Positions 55,840 to 63,383 of a stretch of 64,000 bases of DNA are shown piece after piece. The notes beneath the pieces were generated by a model, which worked only from the letters and a program-made list of their open reading frames with translations, was not told where the DNA came from and ran no database searches. This DNA is from Actinocatenispora thailandica (GTDB taxonomy: Bacteria; Actinomycetota; Actinomycetes; Mycobacteriales; Micromonosporaceae), in assembly GCF_016865425.1 (NCBI RefSeq), contig NZ_AP023355.1, positions 4,710,198 to 4,774,197 on the forward strand, given 5' to 3'. Position 1 is the stretch's first letter, and each line of letters opens with the position of its first letter. Both the position numbers and the translations under genes were made by a program.

Positions 55840-57159
55840 TCAGCCGCCGCTCTGCATCTTCTGCTGAGCGTCGCCGAGGGACTTCTTCACATCGGCCGCG
55901 CTCACCGACTTGCCGGTGGCGGCCTGCGCGATCAGGTCCTTCATCGCGTTACCGACGGTGGTCTCGAACTGCGACTCGTCGGTGATCATCGGCATCGGCG
56001 CCGCGGTGTTCGCCAGCACGTCGACGAACATCTTGTTCTCCGGGGTCTGGAACGCCGGGTCCTTCGCCGCCTCGCTGGTCACCGGCAGGGCGTTGAACGC
56101 CTTGTCCAGGATCACCTGCTCCTTGGCGCTGGTCATGAACTTGATGAACTTCATCGCGCCGGTCTCGTTGCCGCCCTTGAACGCGGCGATGTTGATGCCG
56201 GCGACGTGCGAGTTGATCTTCTTGCCACCGGCCGGCAGCGGGCTCAGCATCGGGATCGGCGCGACCGCGTAGTCGGACGCCTTCATCCCGTTGGCCTCGA
56301 TGCCGGTGTTGGTGTTGTTCTGACCCAGCAGCATCGCGGCCTTGCCCGAGGTGAAGTCCTCGACGGCGTCGTTGGTCGTGGTGTGCTCGGCCGAGGCCGG
56401 CGTGGCGACCTTGTCCTTGCTGATCAGGTCGGTGTACTGCTGCACCGCCTTGACGTTCTGCGGGGTGTCGAAGGTCGGCTTGCCCGACTTGTCGAAGAAG
56501 TTGCCGCCCTGCTGCTGGCCGAAGATGAACGCGAAGTGCGCGTTCTCCGTGTAGCTGGCGCCGGCAAGGGTGATCCCGTACTGCTTGCCGCCGGGCTTGG
56601 TCAGCTTCTTCGCGTCGGTGACGAGTTCCTGCCAGCTCGACGGCGGGTTCTTGATGCCCGCGTCGGCGAACATCTTCTTGTTGTAGAACAGGCCGTAGCT
56701 CAGCCCGTACAGCGGGACCGAGGTCGGCGTCTTGCCGGCCGCACCGGTCGAGCTCATGCTGGTGGCGAGGAACTTGTCCTGGCCGCCGATCGTGTCCATG
56801 TGCGACTTGTCGAAGTCGACGAACGCGCCGGTCGCCTGCAGTGAGGCGGACCAGGTGTTGCCGATGTTGACCACGTCCGGCCCCTGGCCCGAGGTGGTCG
56901 CCGTGGTGATCTTGTTGAGCAGGTCGTTCCAGCCGATGACCTGCAGCTTGACCTTGATCCCGGTCTGCTTGGTGAACTTCTTCAGCTCCGGGCCCAGCAC
57001 GTCCTTGTCGTTCTGGATGCTGGAACCCTGGTTGCTTGCCCAGTAGGTGATGGTCTTCGAGTCCGAGCCGCTGTCGGACGAGCCGCAGGCCGTCAGCCCG
57101 CCGGCCCCGGCGACGAGCACCGCCGACAGGGCCACCACCCCGAGAATCCGTTTACGCAC
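55840..57159 (-). CDS. Sugar ABC transporter substrate-binding lipoprotein
   Basis: 439 residues. A lipoprotein signal with lipobox LTAC (C25) is followed by a family-1 solute-binding protein (TITYWASNQ, QGPDVVNIGNTW, YGLSYGLFYNKKMFADAGI, FTSGKAAMLLGQ). It captures an oligosaccharide outside the membrane for the two permeases. The GTG at 57159 has GAAGGAG before it; 21 further codons upstream are open but precede the signal peptide. Its promoter is flanked by two identical LacI-type operators. Confidence 0.93.
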   Translation of the reverse strand: MRKRILGVVALSAVLVAGAGGLTACGSSDSGSDSKTITYWASNQGSSIQNDKDVLGPELKKFTKQTGIKVKLQVIGWNDLLNKITTATTSGQGPDVVNIGNTWSASLQATGAFVDFDKSHMDTIGGQDKFLATSMSSTGAAGKTPTSVPLYGLSYGLFYNKKMFADAGIKNPPSSWQELVTDAKKLTKPGGKQYGITLAGASYTENAHFAFIFGQQQGGNFFDKSGKPTFDTPQNVKAVQQYTDLISKDKVATPASAEHTTTNDAVEDFTSGKAAMLLGQNNTNTGIEANGMKASDYAVAPIPMLSPLPAGGKKINSHVAGINIAAFKGGNETGAMKFIKFMTSAKEQVILDKAFNALPVTSEAAKDPAFQTPENKMFVDVLANTAAPMPMITDESQFETTVGNAMKDLIAQAATGKSVSAADVKKSLGDAQQKMQSGG

Positions 57160-57228
57160 GATCGACTCCTTCGCACCGCGCTGCCACGCGGCGTCCGTGC
57201 CGCTCGCCGGTCCGTCCGGCACACGACA

Positions 57229-57240
57229 TGAACCGGTTCA
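57229..57240. promoter_or_regulatory. LacI operator O1 of the sugar operon
   Basis: TGAACCGGTTCA, a perfect 12-bp palindrome. It lies just downstream of the predicted transcription start of the lipoprotein gene and 70 bases before its start codon. Confidence 0.85.
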
Positions 57241-57250
57241 GGTGTCGCTG

Positions 57251-57279
57251 ATGTTAACCCACACGAGCCGATTTCTGAA
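57251..57279 (-). promoter_or_regulatory. Predicted promoter of the sugar operon
   Basis: On the minus strand, TTCAGA (57279-57274) and TAACAT (57256-57251) are 17 bases apart. The -35 box overlaps operator O2 and the start point would fall next to O1, the classic arrangement for repression. Confidence 0.55.
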
Positions 57280-57287
57280 CCGGTTCA
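57276..57287. promoter_or_regulatory. LacI operator O2 of the sugar operon
   Basis: TGAACCGGTTCA, identical to O1, with centres 47 bases apart. It overlaps the predicted -35 box. Confidence 0.85.
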
Positions 57288-57375
57288 CCTGGACGATACG
57301 TCGAGGTGACCGGGTGGTGACAAGAGTGGTACCCAGGGTCTGTTGCGAGGCGCGCCCGGATCTTCGCAACAGCCG

Positions 57376-58404
57376 CTAAGCGGACTTCGTCACGCCCACC
57401 GGAGCGGTGGAGTCACGCACCCGCAGCTGACGCGGCCCGAGCCAGACGTCCTCCGCGGTACCGGTCGCCAACCGGGCCAGCAGCAACCGGGCCGCCGCAC
57501 CCGCCTCCGCCGAGACGTCGTGCTCGAACGCGGTGACCGCCGGCCGGACCAGCTCGCACAGCGGCGAGTCGTCCCAGGCCAGCACCGCGAGGTCGGCCGG
57601 GATGCGGATGCCGGCGCTGGTCAGCTCGCTCACCGCGGCCACCGCCATCACGTCGTTGTCGTAGATGATCGCGGTCGGCGGGTCCGGCTGGGCCAGCAGC
57701 CCGCGGGTGGCCACCAGCCCACCGTGCGCGGTGTAGTCGGCCTCCACCTGCACCTGCTCGGCACCCAGCAGCGACCGGCACGCCTCGTCGAAGTACCGGC
57801 TGCGCCGCGCGGCGTGCTCCAGCCGTTGCGGCCCGGACACCCGCGCGATCCGCCGGTGTCCCAGCCCGCTCAGGTGCCCGACGGCACGCAGCATCGCGTC
57901 GTGGTCGTCCACCCGGGTCGACGCGAGCCCGTCGTACCCGCGCTGCGCGCCCATCACCACGCCCGGCGCGCCCAACTCGGTGAGCAGCGCCGGTCGCGGG
58001 TCGTCGGTACGCATGTCCAGCAGCAGCACGCCGTCCACCCGCCGGCCCACCCACCAGCGGCGGTAGGTGTCCAGCTCGGTCGCCTCGTCGCGCACGGTGG
58101 TCAGCAGCAGCGCGGTACCGCGGCCGGCGAGCGTCTCCTCGATGCCGGCCACCACGCGCATGAAGTACGGCTCGGTGGCGAGCAGTTCCGGGGTGCGGGC
58201 GGCGACCAGGCCGACCGCGTCCGCCCGGTCGGAGGACAGCGCGCGGGCGGCGCTGGACGGCACCCAGCCCATCTCCTCGGCGATCGCGAGGATCTTCGCG
58301 CGGGTCGCCGCGGACACCCCCGGCCGGCCGTTCAAGGCGTACGACACGGCACCCTTGGACACCCCGGCAGCGCGGGCGATGTCCAGAATCGTCGGCCGCT
58401 TCAT
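57376..58404 (-). CDS. LacI-family repressor of the sugar operon
   Basis: 342 residues. The N-terminal helix-turn-helix is TILDIARAAGVSKGAVSYAL, with the hinge LSSDRADAVGLV. The periplasmic-binding-protein-like ligand domain follows (VDGVLLLDMR, RIARVSGP, DNDVMAVAAV, VLAWDDSPL). The ATG at 58404 starts the HTH. It lies upstream of the lipoprotein gene on the same strand, across a 216-bp spacer holding two perfect operators. Two related sites precede its own start, so it is probably autoregulated. The inducer is presumably the imported sugar. Confidence 0.93.
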   Translation of the reverse strand: MKRPTILDIARAAGVSKGAVSYALNGRPGVSAATRAKILAIAEEMGWVPSSAARALSSDRADAVGLVAARTPELLATEPYFMRVVAGIEETLAGRGTALLLTTVRDEATELDTYRRWWVGRRVDGVLLLDMRTDDPRPALLTELGAPGVVMGAQRGYDGLASTRVDDHDAMLRAVGHLSGLGHRRIARVSGPQRLEHAARRSRYFDEACRSLLGAEQVQVEADYTAHGGLVATRGLLAQPDPPTAIIYDNDVMAVAAVSELTSAGIRIPADLAVLAWDDSPLCELVRPAVTAFEHDVSAEAGAAARLLLARLATGTAEDVWLGPRQLRVRDSTAPVGVTKSA

Positions 58405-58422
58405 CCGCGCCGCCTTCCTTTT

Positions 58423-58447
58423 TTGACCGTTCAACTGAACCGGTCAA
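58423..58447. promoter_or_regulatory. LacI autoregulatory sites
   Basis: Two imperfect relatives of the operon operator lie side by side: TTGACCGTTCAA (58423-58434) and TGAACCGGTCAA (58436-58447), 19 and 32 bases before the lacI ATG. Confidence 0.65.
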
Positions 58448-58523
58448 GTATATGGCCGCGAAATAATCCCGCGCGCCGCTTCACGGGTGTGGCGGCCCGC
58501 ACCCCGGCCGGCCCACGGCGGCC

Positions 58524-59491
58524 TCAGGCCGGGTCCGCCGCCACCCGGAAACCCATGTTCCCGGTGGACGAGTCCGGCGTGTTGTTGCTGCGCGCGCCCA
58601 CCCGGTAGCGGTTGCAGTAGGAATCGTGGCACAGGTAGGAACCGCCCTTGATCACCCGAGTGGTGCCCTCGGCCGGCCCGATCGGATCGTGGTCGGGCAG
58701 CGGCGCCCGGTCGGCGGCGAACCAGTCGGCGCACCACTCCCACACGTTGCCGGACACGTTGTAGAGCCCGAAAGCGTTGGGGCGAAACGACTTCACCGGC
58801 GCGGTACCGAGGTAGCCGTCCGCCTCGGTGTTGTGCGTCGGGAACGTGCCCTGCCACACGTTGCACCGGTGCCGGCCGCGCGGCGTCAGCTCCTCCCCCA
58901 CGGGAAGCGGGCCTGATCCAGCCCGCCGCGCGCCGCGTACTCCCACTCCGCCTCGGTCGGCAGCCGCACCCCGGCCCAGTCGCAGTAGGCCACCGCGTCG
59001 TCGTACGACACGTGCACGACCGGGTGGTTGGACCGCTGCGACACGTCCGAACCCGGCCCCTCGGGCGCCTGCCAGCTCGCCCCGGCGATGCCCAGCCACC
59101 ACGGTGCCGGGCCGGCCACCGGGGCACCGGAGCGGCGCAGCGCCGGCGGCACCAGCAGGTGGAACACGAACGACCAGCCGTACCGCTCGGCGTCGGTGCG
59201 GAAACCGGTGTCCCGGACGAACGCGGCGAACTGCGCGTTGGTCACCGTCGTCGCCGAGATCCGGAACGACCGCACCGTCACCTCCCGTACCGGGCCCTCG
59301 CCGTCGGCCGGGAAGCCGTCCGGGTCGTCGGTACCCATCCGGAACGTGCCGCCGGGCAGCGCGACCAACCCGCCGAACCGGGGCCGGCCGGGCCCGCCGG
59401 CGGCGGGCCGCGGCGCCGGGTCACGGTGCCCGTCCGGCCTGGTCGGCGCGCAACAGCTGGGCGTCTGGTCGGAGTCTCGCGTCGTGCTCAT
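58524..59491 (-). pseudogene. Formylglycine-generating enzyme, frameshifted
   Basis: A bona fide FGE/SUMF1 protein is encoded in two frames. The first part ([20 protein letters not shown], then [28 protein letters not shown]) runs from 59491 to FPWG at about 58900. The rest (NVWQGTFPTHNTEADGY, NVWEWCADWF, GGSYLCHDSYCNRYR, NTPDSSTGNMGF) is in another frame. Adding one base to the C-run at 58895-58899 (G on the coding strand) restores a protein of about 322 residues, with both catalytic cysteines in GGSYLCHDSYC. FGE oxidises a Cys of sulfatases to formylglycine. No sulfatase is nearby. An ATG at 59500 is an alternative start. Confidence 0.82.
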
Positions 59492-59896
59492 CACCGCCAT
59501 TGTCGTCCCCGGCACCCGCACCCGGGCAGCGCACCGGTCAGCGGGCCAGCTGGAGCAGGACGATGCCGCCGACCGCGACGGCGGTGACCCCATCCGGCCC
59601 CGGCACCGCGAACACCCGCCTCGGCTGGTTCGTGCCGTCTTCGGCCTCGCCGACCGGCTGCGCGGGCCTCGTCCCGTCCGGAGCGTGCCCGTTCGGCCGG
59701 CGCGTGCCGTACCCTCACCGTGACGTCGGACGGTACCCGGTTGGTGCGTTTGCTCCCCGCAAGTTCTGCCGCGGCAACCCGTTAGGAACTGCCCGTCGGC
59801 GGGTAGGAGACACTGTGTTGTCCGGCAGCTCAGGGAGAATCGGGACATGGCGATGACGACGGGAATGCTTCGTACCGCAGGGCTGGGGCCCGGCCG
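59492..59896. other. 405-bp intergenic region before the STAS gene
   Basis: The first part (59538-59721) has an open minus-strand frame reading [18 protein letters not shown] and ending IVLLQLAR, but it lacks a start codon near its beginning, so no gene is called. A possible sigma-B-type promoter (GTTAGG-N14-GGGTAG, 59781-59806) and a short leader frame (59847-59900) precede the STAS gene. Confidence 0.5.
59781..59806 (+). promoter_or_regulatory. Possible sigma-B/F-type promoter of the STAS gene
   Basis: GTTAGG and GGGTAG with a 14-base spacer resemble the GTTT-N14-16-GGGTAT stress-sigma consensus, with two mismatches. The downstream gene is of the anti-anti-sigma class, which makes this plausible but unproven. 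Confidence 0.35.
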
Positions 59897-59900
59897 ATGA
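59847..59900 (+). CDS. Possible 17-residue leader peptide coupled to the STAS gene
   Basis: An ATG at 59847 behind AGGGAGAATCGGG opens a 17-codon frame ([17 protein letters not shown]). Its stop overlaps the STAS ATG in an ATGA junction. The STAS gene has no good ribosome site of its own, so coupling is plausible. Confidence 0.35.
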   Translation: MAMTTGMLRTAGLGPGR

Positions 59901-60262
59901 GCCGCCCGACGTTCGAGCTGGCCCGCGCCGACCGGGACGACCTCGCCGTGCTCACCGTGTCCGGCGACATCGACGTGGACACCGCGTGGCGGCTGCGCGA
60001 GGAGCTGACCACCGCGCTCGCCGAGCGCGATGCCGTGGTCGAGATGTCCGGCGTCGACTTCCTCGACTCCACCGGGCTCGGCGTCCTGGTCGCCGGTTAC
60101 CAGCAGGGTCGCAACTCCGGGCACCGGCTGGCGATCGCCGCCGCGCCGCGACGGGTGCTGGACATCCTGGAGCTGACCCAGCTCACCACGATCTTCAACC
60201 TCTACCCCGACCTGGACGCGGCGATCGAGGCGCTGCTCGGGTCCGCCTCCAGCGCCGGCTGA
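59897..60262 (+). CDS. STAS-domain anti-sigma factor antagonist
   Basis: 121 residues, a single STAS domain ([35 protein letters not shown]). S58 in DSTGLG is the site phosphorylated by partner anti-sigma kinases. When unphosphorylated, such proteins bind the anti-sigma factor and free a stress sigma factor. No anti-sigma kinase gene lies beside it. The ATG at 59897 overlaps a short upstream frame. Confidence 0.92.
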   Translation: MSRPTFELARADRDDLAVLTVSGDIDVDTAWRLREELTTALAERDAVVEMSGVDFLDSTGLGVLVAGYQQGRNSGHRLAIAAAPRRVLDILELTQLTTIFNLYPDLDAAIEALLGSASSAG

Positions 60263-60470
60263 CCGACCCGCCGGCACCGCGTGCGGGCAGGAACCCGGCG
60301 CCGCCGGCCGCACACCGGGTGGCACGAATCCGCGATGGCCCGGCCGGTGGTGCTCTGGCACTGTTGGCCTCAGCAACGGATCGCGACCGGCGACACCGTC
60401 GCAGCCAACGGCCCCGCGGCAGCGCGGGATCTCGACCTCCCGCGCACGCGGGTTCTTCATGGAGGGGACC

Positions 60471-61022
60471 ATGAGCGACTTCGACAGCGGCGACAGTTCG
60501 GTCGACGTCAACGGCGACGGCGTGGCCGACGACGTGATCGTCGAGCAGCACACCGACGGCACCGAGACGATGATCGTCGACACCGACCACGACGGCGTGG
60601 CGGACATGGTGATGGTCGACACCGACGGCGACGGCGTCGCCAACGAGGTCTTCTACGACACCGACGGCGACGGCCGGCTCGACACCGAGGTCGTCGACAG
60701 CAACGGCGACGGCACCGCCGACACCGTCTACGCCGACCGCAACGGTGACGGCCACGTCGACCTGGTGGGTCGGGACACCGACGGCGACGGCAACGTCGAC
60801 CAGGTCGTCGCGGACCAGAACTACGACGGCACCGCCGACACCTACGCGGTGGACAGCAACGGCGACGGCACCCTGGACCAGGTCGGCGTGGACCGGGACG
60901 AGAACGGCAGCATCGACGCGGTCGCCACCGACACCGACGGCGACGGCACGCTGGACACCGTGCACTACTCCGACGGCGTGAGCGACCCGGACGACCCGAC
61001 GCTGAACCCGTTCGCGCGCTGA
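60471..61022 (+). CDS. DxDxDG 13-residue repeat protein, probable calcium binder
   Basis: 183 residues, almost entirely tandem units of exactly 13 residues of the form D-x-(D/N)-G-D-G-x-x-D-x-V-x-x (for example [39 protein letters not shown]). I count 12 units, one with 12 residues. Each unit holds an EF-hand-type or thrombospondin-3-type calcium loop. The protein is extremely acidic. No signal peptide or membrane helix is seen, unlike most such proteins. The ATG at 60471 has GGAGGGG upstream. A small CCCGCG-CA-CGCGGG hairpin (60439-60452) precedes the ribosome site. Confidence 0.82.
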   Translation: MSDFDSGDSSVDVNGDGVADDVIVEQHTDGTETMIVDTDHDGVADMVMVDTDGDGVANEVFYDTDGDGRLDTEVVDSNGDGTADTVYADRNGDGHVDLVGRDTDGDGNVDQVVADQNYDGTADTYAVDSNGDGTLDQVGVDRDENGSIDAVATDTDGDGTLDTVHYSDGVSDPDDPTLNPFAR

Positions 61023-61071
61023 CCGGTCACCCGCGCTGAGCGGGATCCGCCGGCCGCGTTGCACCACCGGG

Positions 61072-61103
61072 AGGCCCGGCACCGCTGCTGCGGTGCCGGG
61101 CCT
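61072..61103. terminator. Hairpin terminator after the repeat protein gene
   Basis: A perfect 14-bp stem with a TGCT loop (61072-61085, 61090-61103), followed by TCC. It separates the repeat protein gene from the prenyl transferase gene. Confidence 0.85.
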
Positions 61104-61162
61104 TCCGCGTACCGGCACGGCTTCTTCGCCGAATGCACACATCTGCCTGGTTGGCTGGTCCG

Positions 61163-61921
61163 ATGACGCCACGCAACCTGCTGTATCGCCTCTACGAGCG
61201 GCGGCTGCGCGCCTCGCTCGGCCGCACGACCCGCCCGGCGCACGTCGGCCTGATCATGGACGGCAACCGGCGCTGGGCCCGTGCCGCCGGGCTGGCCAGC
61301 GTCAGCATGGGACATCAGGCCGGCGCCGACCACATCGACGACCTGCTCGACTGGTGCACCGAACTGGGTATCGAGCACGTCACCGTGTTCGTCGCCTCCA
61401 CCGAGAACCTGGCCCGGCGCGACCAGGGCGAGCTCGACTTCCTGATGCGCACCATCGAGCAGCGCGCGAGCACCCCGCGGGCCGGCTGGCGGCTGCGGGT
61501 GGCGGGCCGGCTGGAGCTGCTGCCGGACTCGACCGCGCACGCCTTGAAGCTCGCCGCCGACCAGGGGCCGGGCACCGGGCCGTGCCTGACGATCGCGATC
61601 GGGTACGGCGGCCGCCAGGAGCTGGTGGACGCCTTCCGGTCGCTGCTCACCGACGCCGCGGCGGCCGGTACCGGGATGGACGAGCTGGCCGCCACGCTGT
61701 CCGCCGACGACATCGCGGCGCACCTGTACACCGCCGACCTGCCGGACCCGGACCTCGTCATCCGTACCAGCGGCGAGCGGCGACTCTCCGGCTTCCTGCT
61801 GTGGCAGTCCGCCTATTCCGAGCTGTACTTCTGCGACGTCTACTGGCCGGCGTTCCGCCGGGTGGACTTCCTGCGCGCGCTCCGCTCGTACGCGGAGCGC
61901 CAGCGCCGCTTCGGTGCGTGA
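61163..61921 (+). CDS. Isoprenyl transferase (cis-prenyl diphosphate synthase)
   Basis: 252 residues. It has the UppS-family catalytic block with D33 (IMDGNRRWAR) and the substrate-binding RTSGERRLSGFLLWQ, followed by YFCDVYWPAFRRVD. It condenses isopentenyl diphosphate into Z-prenyl chains for lipid carriers. The size and sequence resemble the short-chain Z-prenyl synthase class (Rv1086-like) rather than the longer UppS. The ATG at 61163 is chosen over one 10 codons upstream because the family begins near LLYRLYERRL. Confidence 0.9.
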   Translation: MTPRNLLYRLYERRLRASLGRTTRPAHVGLIMDGNRRWARAAGLASVSMGHQAGADHIDDLLDWCTELGIEHVTVFVASTENLARRDQGELDFLMRTIEQRASTPRAGWRLRVAGRLELLPDSTAHALKLAADQGPGTGPCLTIAIGYGGRQELVDAFRSLLTDAAAAGTGMDELAATLSADDIAAHLYTADLPDPDLVIRTSGERRLSGFLLWQSAYSELYFCDVYWPAFRRVDFLRALRSYAERQRRFGA

Positions 61922-62149
61922 CGAACGCACGGTCACACCGCGCCGCCCTGCGACCACGGTGCGGCGCGTCGATTCCTGTTCGTACCAACGGATCGACGCG
62001 CTGCGCAGTCGCGTCCGGACGGTCCGTCAAAGTGCTGTGGGGATGGTCACCGCGCCGATCGCGACGGCGTTGACCGCGGCGCCGGAACGGCTACCGTAAC
62101 GGGGTCGTTCGGCCCCCTGCCGCCCCGTCGGGCAGCTCCGGACGGCACC

Positions 62150-62279
62150 GCCGAGTCGCCGCCAGGCGAGCCGAGGACCCACCCGTACCACGGGGTGAAT
62201 CCGGGGCCATGGACAGGCCACAGTCCCGGTAGGGCGCTCTTCCCGCCCGAACCCGTCAGCTAACCCGGTAGGCGGTCTG
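62150..62279 (+). ncRNA. c-di-AMP riboswitch (ydaO-yuaA type)
   Basis: The 5' leader of the NlpC/P60 gene contains the conserved ydaO blocks in order. GGCGAGCCGAGGACCCA lies at about 62165-62181, GGGGTGAATC at 62192-62201, and CCCGAACCCGTCAGCTAACC then GGTAGGCGG at about 62245-62275. This class binds cyclic di-AMP and, in actinobacteria, switches off cell-wall hydrolase genes (rpf and nlpC/p60). The gene start follows 22 bases later. The 5' boundary is approximate. The rest of 61922-62149 holds the leader start and no gene. Confidence 0.92.
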
Positions 62280-62300
62280 AGGAAGAAGGGCGCAGACCCG

Positions 62301-63284
62301 ATGGACACAGCACACCCGAGGTGGGCGTCGCTGCGCACGATCGGACTGGCCGCGGTCGCGGCCGCTGCGGTGGCCGCCGCAGCCCTCGTCGGTACCACGC
62401 CGGCACACGGCGCGCCGTCGCAGGCCGATCTGGAGCAGCAGATCAAGCAGCAGTCGACCCAGTTCGACAAGGTGGTCGAGCAGTACAACAAGATCACCGA
62501 AGAGCAGAAGAAGACGAAGAAGCGCATCGCCGCGGTGGACAAGCAGCTCAAACCGCTGTCCGGCAAGGTCGCCACCGCGCAGAAGCAGGTCGACGCGATC
62601 GCCGCCGCCGCGTACAAGGGTGGCCCGGCCACCGCCTGGAACGCGGTGCTCAACGGCAGTTCCAGCGACACGCTGAACAACATCGCCACGCTCAACCGGC
62701 TCAGCGCGCAGCAGTCCGGCGAGATCCGCTCGCTGATCACCGCGAAGCGCAAGCTCGACGGGCAGCACAAGGAGCTCGCCGCGCTCTACGCCAAGCAGAG
62801 CAAGCAGATCAAGGACCTGAAGAAGAAGAAGGCGTCGATCTCGGCCAAGGTCGACAAGCTCAAGAAACTGCGCGAGCAGGCGTACGGCAGCGCCACCGAG
62901 ACCGCCGGCACCGGCTCCGGGCAGACCCCGCCGAACGTGTCCGGGCGCGCCGGCGCGGTCGTCGACTTCGCGTACGCGCAGCTCGGCAAGCCGTACGCGT
63001 GGGCCGCGGCCGGGCCCAACTCGTACGACTGCTCCGGGCTGACGCTCGCCGCCTGGGCGCAGGCCGGGGTGAGCCTGCCGCACGTCGCGGCCGACCAGTA
63101 CAACCAGATCACGCACATCAGCCGGAGCCAGATCGCACCGGGTGACCTGGTGTTCTACGAGAACCTCGGGCACGTGGCGATCTACGTCGGCAACGACAAG
63201 GTGATCCACGCGCCGACGTTCGGCGAGGTGGTCAAGGTGTCGTCGATCGACATGATGCCGGTCTACGGCATCGGTCGCCCCTGA
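62301..63284 (+). CDS. Secreted NlpC/P60 peptidoglycan endopeptidase (RipA-like)
   Basis: 327 residues. A signal peptide ends near TPAHGA (residue 38). A long coiled coil (about 40-195, rich in Lys, Gln and Glu) precedes the NlpC/P60 domain, with catalytic C244 (YDCSG), H291 (GHVAIYVG) and H303 (VIHAPT). It cleaves peptide stems in the wall during division or growth; the coiled coil is probably autoinhibitory or binds an FtsEX-type partner, as in related enzymes. It is controlled by the c-di-AMP riboswitch in its leader. A terminator follows. Confidence 0.95.
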   Translation: MDTAHPRWASLRTIGLAAVAAAAVAAAALVGTTPAHGAPSQADLEQQIKQQSTQFDKVVEQYNKITEEQKKTKKRIAAVDKQLKPLSGKVATAQKQVDAIAAAAYKGGPATAWNAVLNGSSSDTLNNIATLNRLSAQQSGEIRSLITAKRKLDGQHKELAALYAKQSKQIKDLKKKKASISAKVDKLKKLREQAYGSATETAGTGSGQTPPNVSGRAGAVVDFAYAQLGKPYAWAAAGPNSYDCSGLTLAAWAQAGVSLPHVAADQYNQITHISRSQIAPGDLVFYENLGHVAIYVGNDKVIHAPTFGEVVKVSSIDMMPVYGIGRP

Positions 63285-63297
63285 TCGCAGCACCCCG

Positions 63298-63332
63298 ACG
63301 GCCGGTCCCCCGCGACGGGGTACCGGCCGTCC
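63298..63332. terminator. Hairpin terminator after NlpC/P60 gene
   Basis: Near-perfect inverted repeat (63298-63311 with 63318-63332, one extra T in the right arm), shortly after the stop codon. Confidence 0.75.
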
Positions 63333-63383
63333 TGCGTCCGGGCTGCCGGCCAGCCGGCGACCTCCGGCCGGCCGCACGCGGCC

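Noticed and set aside
59538-59721. Short minus-strand frame with protein-like C-terminus ([17 protein letters not shown])
   Set aside because: No start codon near its beginning and a stop directly upstream; perhaps a remnant, but not supportable as a gene.
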